A stretch of 29,024 nucleotides of DNA from positions 1 to 29,024 of the forward strand of contig DAOUGC010000199.1 of NCBI GenBank assembly GCA_034429695.1. Direction: 5' to 3'. Source of the DNA: DAOUGC01 sp034429695 (lineage in GTDB: Bacteria > Chloroflexota > Anaerolineae > Anaerolineales > Anaerolineaceae). Made by a program: the position numbers and the translations under genes. The notes below the pieces were generated by a model. The model saw nothing but the letters and a program-made list of their open reading frames with translations. It searched no databases and was not told the DNA's origin. This document shows positions 8,402-15,995 of this stretch, one piece after another (position 1 is the first letter of the stretch; each line of letters begins with the position of its first letter).

Positions 8402-9633
8402 ACATGATTGAATTACTGAAAATTGCGTGGAAGAGCCTGACCTCCAATAAAATGCGCTCGATCCTCACCATGCTGGGGGTGATCATCGGTGTGGCAGCCG
8501 TGATCGTGATGATTTCGATCAGCGCCGGCACCGAGGCCACCATTGCTGAACGCATTAACGGGCTGGGTTCCAACCTCTTGTTCATCAACGCCGCCATGAC
8601 CCGCGGCGGCCCGGGCCAGGGATCTCAGAACCAGCAGGGCGGGCTGGTGTACGAAGACGTGGACGCCATCCGCACTGGCGTGAGTGGTGTGGCGGGTGTA
8701 TCTGTGGAACAACAGGCCAGTGTCACCCTCAAGACAGGCAGTGTCAGTCTCGAAGATATCACCGTTGTGGGAACCACCCCTGATTACACCACTGTGCGCG
8801 ACGTTGAGATCGGTTCAGGCCGCTTCATCACCGAGGAGGACAACGAGCGGGTGCAAAAGGTGGTGGTGCTCGGCGCTGACGTTGCCACTGAATTGTTCGG
8901 CGAGGAAGACCCCATCGGGCAGACCATTTACGCCAATAACACCCAGCTTGTGGTGGTTGGCGTACTTGCCCCCAAAGGTCTTTCTTCTGGAACCAACTTT
9001 GATGAACTGGTCTACACACCCATCAATGTGGTATTCAAAAAATTCACCCCGTCGCAGTTTGCGCGCTTCATGGGCGACCGCGTTCGCACCATCTACGTCT
9101 CAGTTGCCGAGGACGCCGAAATGGATGTCGTCAGCGACCAGATCAGCCTGCTGCTTGCCACCCGCCACGAGGTCAGCCTTGATTCGCTCGACTTCACCAT
9201 CACCTCGCAGGATGACATCATCGAAACCCAGGAAAGCACCACCGAATCCTTCCGCACGTTACTGGCGTGGGTGGCAGGCGTCTCGTTGATCGTTGGCGGC
9301 ATCGGCTTCATGAACATCATGCTGGTCAGCGTCACCGCACGCACCCGCGAGATCGGCCTGCGCCAGGCAGTGGGTGCCACACCTGCGGATATTCAGGTGC
9401 AGTTCCTGTCCGAAGCGCTCATGCTCAGCCTGTTTGGTGGGTTGGTGGGGGTGCTGGCTGGCATGGGTGGAGCAGTGCTGTTTGGCAAATTCAGCGGTAT
9501 GCGAACCGTGATCGTGCCGTATTCCATCGTGCTGTCGTTTCCCTCTTCCGCACTGATCGGCATCTTCTTTGGCTTCATCCCGGCCCGCAAAGCCGCCCAA
9601 CTGGACCCGATTGAGGCGTTGCGGCATGAATAA
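8398..9633 (+). CDS. MacB-type ABC transporter permease (FtsX fold)
   Basis: The 411-residue permease has one N-terminal membrane helix (about 21-42; MRSILTMLGVIIGVAAVIVMISIS), a large extracytoplasmic MacB core domain (about 45-280) and three C-terminal helices, including the conserved TREIGLRQAVGA region. It ends in PARKAAQLDPIEALRHE, the typical terminal motif of this family. ATPase and permease are separate polypeptides here, unlike E. coli MacB where they are fused. The final codons and stop lie inside the first unit of a 24-bp tandem repeat. With the ATPase and the adaptors it should form a MacAB-like machine for peptides, lipids or drugs. Confidence 0.95.
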   Translation: MNMIELLKIAWKSLTSNKMRSILTMLGVIIGVAAVIVMISISAGTEATIAERINGLGSNLLFINAAMTRGGPGQGSQNQQGGLVYEDVDAIRTGVSGVAGVSVEQQASVTLKTGSVSLEDITVVGTTPDYTTVRDVEIGSGRFITEEDNERVQKVVVLGADVATELFGEEDPIGQTIYANNTQLVVVGVLAPKGLSSGTNFDELVYTPINVVFKKFTPSQFARFMGDRVRTIYVSVAEDAEMDVVSDQISLLLATRHEVSLDSLDFTITSQDDIIETQESTTESFRTLLAWVAGVSLIVGGIGFMNIMLVSVTARTREIGLRQAVGATPADIQVQFLSEALMLSLFGGLVGVLAGMGGAVLFGKFSGMRTVIVPYSIVLSFPSSALIGIFFGFIPARKAAQLDPIEALRHE

Positions 9634-9707
9634 TACCTCATGCCGGGGCATGAATAATACCTCATGCCGGGGCACGAATACAACATCATGCAGCGGCATG
9701 AAATACC
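9623..9707 (+). repeat. 24-bp tandem repeat with internal palindrome
   Basis: Two identical units (9623-9646, 9647-9670), a diverged third (9671-9694) and a partial fourth (9695-9707). Each unit begins GGCATGA and ends TCATGCC plus GG, so each can form a 7-bp hairpin; alternative pairing between units is possible. The permease stop codon is in unit 1. This is the main content of the 130-nt gap before the lipoprotein gene. Confidence 0.8.
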
Positions 9708-9763
9708 AGACCGGAATATATCGTAACCCAATCAACAAATAAGGAAACCACTGAGAAATCACC

Positions 9764-10540
9764 ATGAACAAAAGGACCATCTTACCCATCTTTCTATTGA
9801 TTACCGGCTTGCTGCTCACAGCTTGCTCAGGACAGGCGCAGGCAACCAGCCCATCCAATCAGGCTGACTCTGCCGCGCAGACCGGTGATAACGCGGAAGC
9901 CGCCACGCCCCAACCCGGCGGGCAGCCTGCTGACAGGCAACAGCCGCCAGACATGGCAGACCAACCGGTTGAATCACGCCTGGCGATCGGCATCCTCGCC
10001 CTTGAAGACACCGAACTGGCAGTGACAACCGATCAGGCCACCCAGCTTCTACCCCTGTGGAAAGCCGTGAAAAGCCTGTCCGGCAGCGAAACCATCTCTG
10101 AAGATGAAATGAACGCCCTGTACGATCAGATCAAGGAAAACCTCACTTCTGAACAGGTGTCTGCGATTGAAGATATGAAACTCAAGCCTGATGAGATGAG
10201 CGCTCTCATGGAGAAATACAGTATCACCATGCCAGAACGCGGCGCTGAAATGACCGAGGAACAGCGCGCCACCATGCAGGCCCAGTTTGAGGCAAATGGT
10301 GGAGCACCAGAGGGCGGCATGATGCCGGGCGGCGATGGCGCTCCCCAGGGCGGGTTCCCTGGCGGTGAAGGCGCACCTGAGGGGGGCTTTCCTGGCGGTG
10401 AAGGCCAGAATGGCGAAAGACCGCAGTTCGAAGGAACCCAGCCTGCCGGCGACATGCCAGGCGGACGCATGGGCGGCGGCATGAATAACATGTTTATTGA
10501 CCCTTTGATCGAGCTTTTATCCGCGCGGGCCGCTTCCTGA
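9764..10540 (+). CDS. Lipoprotein with LTxxQ-type motifs, Spy/CpxP-like
   Basis: The 258-residue protein has a lipoprotein signal with lipobox LLTAC (Cys21) and a polar, Gln/Pro-rich linker to about residue 65. A helical central domain contains three (L/V/M)TxxQ motifs: VTTDQ, LTSEQ and MTEEQ. The C-terminus is long and Gly/Pro/Met-rich with repeats of PGGEGAPEGGFPGGEG and a GGRMGGGMNNMF stretch. LTxxQ motifs define the Spy/CpxP family of envelope stress chaperones; CpxP modulates the sensor kinase CpxA. Placement between an exporter and a two-component system fits a similar accessory role, but this is inference: the domain resemblance is short-motif level only. The Met/Gly-rich tail could bind a soft metal or the cell wall. 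Confidence 0.65.
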   Translation: MNKRTILPIFLLITGLLLTACSGQAQATSPSNQADSAAQTGDNAEAATPQPGGQPADRQQPPDMADQPVESRLAIGILALEDTELAVTTDQATQLLPLWKAVKSLSGSETISEDEMNALYDQIKENLTSEQVSAIEDMKLKPDEMSALMEKYSITMPERGAEMTEEQRATMQAQFEANGGAPEGGMMPGGDGAPQGGFPGGEGAPEGGFPGGEGQNGERPQFEGTQPAGDMPGGRMGGGMNNMFIDPLIELLSARAAS

Positions 10541-10559
10541 CCCCGTTTCTCCTCAATGC

Positions 10560-10585
10560 AGGGGGAACCTTTGCCGGTTCCCCCT
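10560..10585 (+). terminator. Strong stem-loop ahead of the receiver gene
   Basis: Perfect 10-bp arms AGGGGGAACC (10560-10569) and GGTTCCCCCT (10576-10585) flank a 6-nt loop. No U-tract follows; the AAAGGAG ribosome binding site starts 2-3 nt later. It may be a partial terminator or an mRNA processing or stability element that lowers regulator expression relative to upstream genes. Confidence 0.55.
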
Positions 10586-10600
10586 GAAAGGAGTGCCCTG

Positions 10601-10996
10601 ATGTCATCCATCCTTCTGATCGCCAGCAGCGACCCAACCTGGCTCCGCTTTAATCGTTACCACCTCGAAATGACCGGTTTTCGCGTGGTGGAAGCCGGAA
10701 CAGGCAAAAGCGTATTCTCCACTCTCCAGTTCTCCCGGCCACATCTATTGCTGCTGGATTGCAACCTGTCTGATCTTCACCCACTGGCGCTCACCCGTGC
10801 CATTCGGGCAAATGATATGTACAACGCTTTTCCCATCATGTTATCGGGCCGCGGAATGAGCATGGAAGACCGCTTGCAGGCTCTGGAAGCCGGTGCAGAC
10901 GTCTGCCTGGATGAAGAAGCACTGCCAGGCGAGATCGCCGCCCGCATCCGCGCACTGCTCCGCCGGGTTACACAACCCGTACAGTCCTGCGTGTGA
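10601..10996 (+). CDS. Stand-alone degenerate response-regulator receiver protein
   Basis: This 131-residue protein is a single receiver (CheY-like) domain. It keeps a phospho-acceptor candidate, D53 in LLLDCNLSD. It lacks part of the acidic pocket (ASSDP replaces the usual DD) and the conserved Lys of the KP motif (VCLDEEA around residue 104), so phosphorylation chemistry may be weak or lost. There is no output domain. I start at ATG 10601 because AAAGGAG precedes it; an upstream in-frame ATG at 10556 would run through the stem-loop. It is 20 nt before the OmpR-type regulator, so it may act as a phosphate sink, an inhibitor or a dimerisation partner for that system. Confidence 0.75.
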   Translation: MSSILLIASSDPTWLRFNRYHLEMTGFRVVEAGTGKSVFSTLQFSRPHLLLLDCNLSDLHPLALTRAIRANDMYNAFPIMLSGRGMSMEDRLQALEAGADVCLDEEALPGEIAARIRALLRRVTQPVQSCV

Positions 10997-11016
10997 TTGT
11001 ATTGGAAAGGATCTCC

Positions 11017-11703
11017 ATGTCTGAAACAATCCTTGTGGTGGACGATCAGGGCGGCGTGCGTCGGCTGCTGGAAGAATATCTATCCGAACAGGGTTACCGG
11101 GTGATCACTGCCACTGACGGATTGAATGCCATATACACTGCCCGCCACGAAAAGCCGGATCTCATCCTGCTGGACATCATGATGCCCAAAATGGATGGTT
11201 ACCAGTTTCTGCGGCAATACCGCACAGAGCGCCAGACCCCGGTGATTATCATCACCGCTCGCGAAGAGGAAATTGACGCAGTGCTCGGGCTGGATCTCGG
11301 CGCTGACGACTATATCGTCAAACCCTTCCGTATGCGCGAACTGGCATCGCGCATACGTGCTGTACTGCGCCGCGCAGAGTTCGTTGAACGCAACGACACC
11401 CTGCACGCGGGTGGGATCGCACTCGACCGGGCCACCCACTCTGTATCCGTGGACAAAAAGCCTGTCTCGCTCACTCCCATTGAGTTCGATCTACTCTCGA
11501 TCCTCATGCGTTCACCCGGACAGGTCTTCACCCGCGCCCAGTTGGTGGACCTGCTCGCCAGTAGCGGTTTCACCGGGCTGGATCGCACCCTCAATGTTCA
11601 CATTCGCAATTTGCGCCTGAAAATTGAGGGTGATCCTTCCAAACCAAAATATATTGAGACCATTTTTGGGGTGGGTTACCGCTTTTCACGGTCAATGGTA
11701 TGA
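11017..11703 (+). CDS. OmpR/PhoB family DNA-binding response regulator
   Basis: The 228-residue two-domain regulator has a receiver with the acidic pair D9-D10, phospho-acceptor D53 (LLDIMMPKMDGY), a conserved Thr (IIITAREEE) and K102 in VKPF. A trans_reg_C winged helix follows (LTPIEFDLLSILMRSPGQVFTRAQL, GLDRTLNVHIRNLRLKIE, IETIFGVGYRF). ATG 11017 has GAAAGG 6 nt upstream; the longer reading from 10993 overlaps the previous gene. The stop overlaps the kinase start by 4 nt. The likely target is the operon's own promoter, where three 11-bp-period repeats are found. Confidence 0.95.
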   Translation: MSETILVVDDQGGVRRLLEEYLSEQGYRVITATDGLNAIYTARHEKPDLILLDIMMPKMDGYQFLRQYRTERQTPVIIITAREEEIDAVLGLDLGADDYIVKPFRMRELASRIRAVLRRAEFVERNDTLHAGGIALDRATHSVSVDKKPVSLTPIEFDLLSILMRSPGQVFTRAQLVDLLASSGFTGLDRTLNVHIRNLRLKIEGDPSKPKYIETIFGVGYRFSRSMV

Positions 11704-13139
11704 AAAAATCATCGATCCTGTTCCGGCTTGTACTCGCATTTCTGCTGGTAGCGCTCACTGCCGCCGCCATTGTGGCCACTGCCATCCGTCTGACCAGTGT
11801 TAACCGGCTGATGGAATTGATCATCAATCAGCAACGCGCCGATCTGCAGGCGGCCCTGCAAACTTATTACACTGATAACGGATCGTGGAATGGGATCGAA
11901 AAGGATTGGTGGCAGATCCAGTTCAAGCCGCGCAACCCCGAGACATACCAGCCAGATCAGCCGGTTTTTTCCACGCCCCAACTGGCCGAAACTGGCAAGC
12001 TGCCCAATGCGCAGGACCCCAACACGCGCGACCGTCGCAACCTGTTTGGGCTGGCAAACGCCGAAGGTGTGGTGATCGTCCCGGTGGAGCCGGATTATGC
12101 GGTTGGCATGGGCCTGGATGCAGATCAAATACAAAGAAGCACGGATATCACGGTGAACGGCGAACAGGTGGGGGTCATCCTCACCGCGCCGATGAACCCA
12201 CGGTTTAATCCGGAAGAAGACCTGTTTCTGCGCCGCACCAATACCGCGCTGCTGTACGCAGCGGGTGGAGCCATGCTGGTTGCCCTCATTATCGGCATCA
12301 TTCTGGCGCGCGCTTTAATCCATCCGCTGCATCAACTCACCCAGGCGGCACGCAATATTGCCATGGGGCAGCTTGAACAGCAAGTGGATGTGCGCTCGCG
12401 TGATGAGATCGGCGAACTGGCGGACGCATTCAACCGCATGAGCCACGAGGTGGCGCGCGTCAACCAGCAACGCCGGCAAATGACTGCCGATATTGCCCAT
12501 GATCTGCGCACACCGCTTACCGTGATTGCCGGTTACATGGAATCGATGCGGGACGAGGTGCTCAAACCCACCCATGAACGCCTGGCACTGATCTACACCG
12601 AGATCGAACGCCTGCAAAATTTGGTGGATGATCTGAAGTTCCTTTCCCAGATGGACGCCGGTGAATTGCCCATGCACATGACTCCCACCTCGCCGCGCAG
12701 CCTGCTTGAACATGCTGCTGCTCCATTCCAGCACCGTGCCGGACAGCAAAAGGTCATGTTAATCATCCAGGCCCATTCCGACCTGCCATCACTTGACTTT
12801 GATGAAGGACGCATGATGCAGGTGCTCGGCAATTTACTGGTTAATGCTTTGCGATACACCCCTTCGGGTGGAAAAATCGTCCTTTCTGCAGAAAAACAGG
12901 GAGACAAGCTGGTGATGGCTGTCACTGATACCGGAACGGGCATATCGCCCGAAAACCTGCCGTTCATTTTTGACCGCTTCCAACGCGCGGACAAATCCCG
13001 TCATACGGATAGCGGTGAAAGCGGGTTGGGTCTGGCAATTGTCAGGGCGCTGGTAGAGGCGCATGGTGGTACGGTGGGGGCGTCATCCGAAGAGGGCCGC
13101 GGAACGCGCATTGAAATGCACTTCCCGATCACCGGCTAA
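11700..13139 (+). CDS. Membrane sensor histidine kinase (HAMP, HisKA, HATPase)
   Basis: The 479-residue kinase has a first membrane helix (about 10-30), an extracytoplasmic sensor region (about 35-180; it mentions no known small-molecule fold I can name), a second helix (about 184-204) and a HAMP domain (about 205-258). The dimerisation/phosphotransfer helix has His267 in DIAHDLRTPLTV, followed by an HATPase_c domain (N-box NLLVNALRYTP, G1 DTGTGI, F-box FDRF, G2 GLGLAI). All catalytic motifs are intact. It is the last gene of the operon and ends just before a good terminator. The HPK1-type layout matches the OmpR-type partner directly upstream. The signal is probably envelope stress or the exported compound. 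Confidence 0.95.
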   Translation: MKKSSILFRLVLAFLLVALTAAAIVATAIRLTSVNRLMELIINQQRADLQAALQTYYTDNGSWNGIEKDWWQIQFKPRNPETYQPDQPVFSTPQLAETGKLPNAQDPNTRDRRNLFGLANAEGVVIVPVEPDYAVGMGLDADQIQRSTDITVNGEQVGVILTAPMNPRFNPEEDLFLRRTNTALLYAAGGAMLVALIIGIILARALIHPLHQLTQAARNIAMGQLEQQVDVRSRDEIGELADAFNRMSHEVARVNQQRRQMTADIAHDLRTPLTVIAGYMESMRDEVLKPTHERLALIYTEIERLQNLVDDLKFLSQMDAGELPMHMTPTSPRSLLEHAAAPFQHRAGQQKVMLIIQAHSDLPSLDFDEGRMMQVLGNLLVNALRYTPSGGKIVLSAEKQGDKLVMAVTDTGTGISPENLPFIFDRFQRADKSRHTDSGESGLGLAIVRALVEAHGGTVGASSEEGRGTRIEMHFPITG

Positions 13140-13173
13140 TTCCAGGGTGGAACATTCCCATCCATCCCCTTGG

Positions 13174-13209
13174 AAAGCGGGAGACGCTCACGGCGCAACT
13201 CCCGCTTTT
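13174..13209 (+). terminator. Rho-independent terminator of the exporter/two-component operon
   Basis: Perfect 10-bp arms AAAGCGGGAG (13174-13183) and CTCCCGCTTT (13199-13208) with TTTT at the end, 34 nt after the kinase stop. Confidence 0.75.
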
Positions 13210-13410
13210 GATTCCGCCCCCAAAAGAACTTCAGATTATTCCGGCAGGACCGCCTGATCCACACCGTGGCCAGATAAGTGGCGGCATCTCCGTGGTACCC
13301 CGGGATGATTCCCCGGGATGATTCCCGACGTATCCTCGTGTGCAAATGTAGCCTGAGTCACCGGAGGATGGTGAACCCGGTCCCGTTCCTGATTGCCGAC
13401 CTACTGGATA

Positions 13411-14055
13411 AAAAAGATGGGTCCAAAAGCGGACCCATCCTGCGCCTGCTTCTCGCAGGTCGGGTTGGCGTTCTCCCAACCCGACGGTTTGACCACGGCA
13501 TCAGCATATAAAATGATGGGTCCAAAAGCGGACCCATCCTACGCTTGCTTTTCGTAGGTCGGGTTGGCGTTCTCCCAACCCGACGGATTGACCCCATCCA
13601 TAATCAGCGTATAAAAAGATGGGTCCAAAAGCGGACCCATCCTACGCCTGCTTTTCGCAGGTCGGGTTGGCGTTCTCCCAACCCGACGATTTGACCCCAT
13701 CCGTAATCAGCGCATAAAATGATGGGTCCAAAAGCGGACCCATCCTACACCTGCTTTTTGTAGGTCGGGTTGGCGTTCTCCCAACCCGACAGTTTGACCA
13801 CGGCATCTGCGTATAAGCCGCCTGCTTTTCGTAGGTCGGGTTGGCGTTCTCCCAACCCGACGATTTGACCATGGCATCAGCATATAAAATGATGGGTCCA
13901 AAAGCAGCGCTTGCTTTTTGTAGGTCGGGTTGGCGTTCTCCCAACCCGACGGTTTGTCCCCATCCGTAATCAGCGCATAAAAATGATGGGGCCAAAAGCT
14001 GCGCTTGCTTTTCGTAGGTCGGGTTGGCGTTCTCCCAACCCGACGATTTGACCCC
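13411..14055 (+). repeat. REP-like palindromic repeat array B (7 units)
   Basis: Core hairpins with arms GTCGGGTTGG and CCAACCCGAC lie at 13459-13485, 13558-13584, 13661-13687, 13764-13790, 13835-13861, 13924-13950 and 14018-14044, all in one orientation with periods of 71-103 bp. A second hairpin with arms GATGGGTCC and GGACCCATC precedes the first four. It is absent in unit 5 and has lost its right arm in units 6-7, so the array decays rightward. GTAG precedes five of seven cores, GCAG two. Two inter-core texts recur, one ending CCCCATCCGTAATCAGCG and one CACGGCATCAGCATA. With array A it fills most of the 996-nt gene-free gap 13140-14135; the rest holds the terminator and a short CCCCGGGATGATT duplication at about 13298-13323. 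Any reading frame through it is spurious. Confidence 0.9.
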
Positions 14056-14135
14056 ATCCTGCGCTTGATTGCCCCAACGAAAAGAACGTCGCTGGGGAAA
14101 GGCCAAATCCGGGAAATCCGTTATTAAATCCGTTG

Positions 14136-15995
14136 TCAGGCAAGCTCCACCTCGCCCTTGAACTGGCTCCAGTACATGCGGTGATAAAAGCCGCCCTGCT
14201 CCAGCAGGCTGTCATGCGTGCCTGCTTCCACGATCTTCCCGCCCTTGATCACCAGCACCTGGTCGGCCTCGCGAATGGTGGACAACCGGTGGGCAATCAC
14301 AAAGCTGGTGCGGCCTTCCATAAGGCGCATCAACGCTTCCTGCAGATGCTTCTCGGTGCGCGTGTCCACATTGCTGGTGGCTTCATCCAGGATCAAAATG
14401 TCGGGGTCAGCCAGGATGGCGCGCGCAATGGCAAGCAACTGGCGCTGCCCCTGGCTGAGGTTGCCCCCCCGCTCGGTCAGTTGCGTCTGATACCCGTGCG
14501 GCAGGCGGTGGATGAACAGATCGGCATTTGCCATCTTTGCCGCGGCCATCACTTCATCATCCGTTGCGTCCAGCCGCCCGTAGCGGATGTTCTCCATCAC
14601 CGTGCCGGAGAACATGAAGTTATCCTGCAGCACCAACCCGATGCGCCGGCGCAGATCTTCACGCCGCATGCTGCGCACATCCCGCCCATCAATGCGGATG
14701 CTGCCGTCATTCACATCATAAAACCGGGTCAGCAGGTTGGCGATGGTGGTCTTGCCCGCGCCGGTGGGACCCACCAGTGCAATCATTTGCCCGGGTCTGG
14801 CGTGCAGACCAACCTCTTGAAGGACCGGTGTTTCAGCCTGATAGGCAAAATCAACCGCTTCCAGCACAACTTCTCCATTGGCATGTTCAAAAGGTTGCAA
14901 CCCTGCCGCATCCCCATCCAGCACATCCGATTCCGGCGCTTCGTCCATCAGTTCGAATACACGTTCCGCGCCAGCCAGCGCCGACTGGATCGAGTTGAAC
15001 AACTGCGCAATCTGATTGAGCGGCATGCTCAGCCGTCCGGCATAAGCCACAAACGCCGCCACCTCACCCACCGTGGCGATCGACTGCACCGCCAGCCAGC
15101 CGCCCGAAAAAGCAACGATTGCCTGGCCCATGTTATTGACCATGTTCATGATCGGCCCGATCATCCCTGACAAAATGCGCGCCTTGCGCGAGACCTGTTG
15201 CAGATCGCGGTTGATCACCGAAAACTCTTCCACCGTGCGCCCCTCACGCACAAACGCTTTTACCGTGCGCAACCCCGTGACCGACTCTTCGATGATGCCG
15301 TTCAACGCGCCAAGCGCCCTTTGCGTTTCCCTGAAACCCGCGCGGGTGCGTTTGGCAATGGCGCGCGTGATGAAAAAGGTGAGCGGCATCACCACCATGC
15401 TGATCAACGCCAGCGGCACATTGAGCACCAGCATGAAGATCACCACGCCAATCAGACTCAACACGCTGGAGATCAACTGGCTAAAGCTGGTGGACAGCAC
15501 GGTTGATATGTTCTCAACGTCATTGGTCAGGCGGCTCATCACATCACCGTGGGCGTGCTGGTCAAAGTAACGCACCGGCAGCACCTGCAGGCGGGCAAAC
15601 AGATCCGTGCGAATGTCGCGCACGGCAAATTGAGACACACCCACCATCAGGTAGGTCTGCAACCAGGTACCACCGGATGCCACGACATAAAGAATTGCCA
15701 GGCCAATCAGCAGTTTACCCAGCCCGGCCAGATCGCCCTGGGCGATGAAAGTGTCAATGGCTTTGCCGGTCATATACGGGCCAATTAAATTCACAAACGA
15801 CGTTGCGATCACCAGCAACAAGACACCCACCAACGTCCAGCGCCGGCGCCGAATATAGGTCCACAGGCGCAGCAGCGTGCCGCGTGCGTCTTTTGATTTC
15901 TGCACCTCGCCAACCGGCCCTCCCCTGCCGGGAGGACGAAATGAAATCGTCGGTGGGGGAGCGCTTTCGGTTTTATTGCGGGATGACATGCTCAT
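14136..15995 (-). CDS. Heterodimeric ABC exporter subunit, consensus-site half (TM288-like)
   Basis: The 619-residue protein has a six-helix exporter transmembrane domain (about 45-345) and one nucleotide-binding domain (about 370-605). Walker A is GPTGAGKTT, the signature LSQGQRQLLAIAR, Walker B ILILDEATSNVD with catalytic Glu, and the switch His is in VIAHRLST. The LSQGQ variant signature plus intact Glu and His marks the catalytically competent half of TM287/288, BmrCD or LmrCD type heterodimers. The N-terminal ~40 residues are Pro/Gly-rich and cytoplasmic. Its start overlaps the stop of the partner gene by 4 nt. The heterodimer likely exports drugs or lipids; control by the adjacent MarR regulator favours drug or toxic-compound efflux. 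Confidence 0.93.
   Translation of the reverse strand: MSMSSRNKTESAPPPTISFRPPGRGGPVGEVQKSKDARGTLLRLWTYIRRRRWTLVGVLLLVIATSFVNLIGPYMTGKAIDTFIAQGDLAGLGKLLIGLAILYVVASGGTWLQTYLMVGVSQFAVRDIRTDLFARLQVLPVRYFDQHAHGDVMSRLTNDVENISTVLSTSFSQLISSVLSLIGVVIFMLVLNVPLALISMVVMPLTFFITRAIAKRTRAGFRETQRALGALNGIIEESVTGLRTVKAFVREGRTVEEFSVINRDLQQVSRKARILSGMIGPIMNMVNNMGQAIVAFSGGWLAVQSIATVGEVAAFVAYAGRLSMPLNQIAQLFNSIQSALAGAERVFELMDEAPESDVLDGDAAGLQPFEHANGEVVLEAVDFAYQAETPVLQEVGLHARPGQMIALVGPTGAGKTTIANLLTRFYDVNDGSIRIDGRDVRSMRREDLRRRIGLVLQDNFMFSGTVMENIRYGRLDATDDEVMAAAKMANADLFIHRLPHGYQTQLTERGGNLSQGQRQLLAIARAILADPDILILDEATSNVDTRTEKHLQEALMRLMEGRTSFVIAHRLSTIREADQVLVIKGGKIVEAGTHDSLLEQGGFYHRMYWSQFKGEVELA

Noticed and set aside
13411..14055. 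CRISPR array
   Set aside because: The intervening sequences are themselves repeated rather than unique, periods vary from 71 to 103 bp, units are double hairpins, and no cas genes are near.
13358..14106. Long minus-strand reading frames with repeated VGRTPTRPTKS-like text
   Set aside because: They are translations of the palindromic repeat array, are present in more than one frame, and lack ribosome binding sites or non-repeat sequence.
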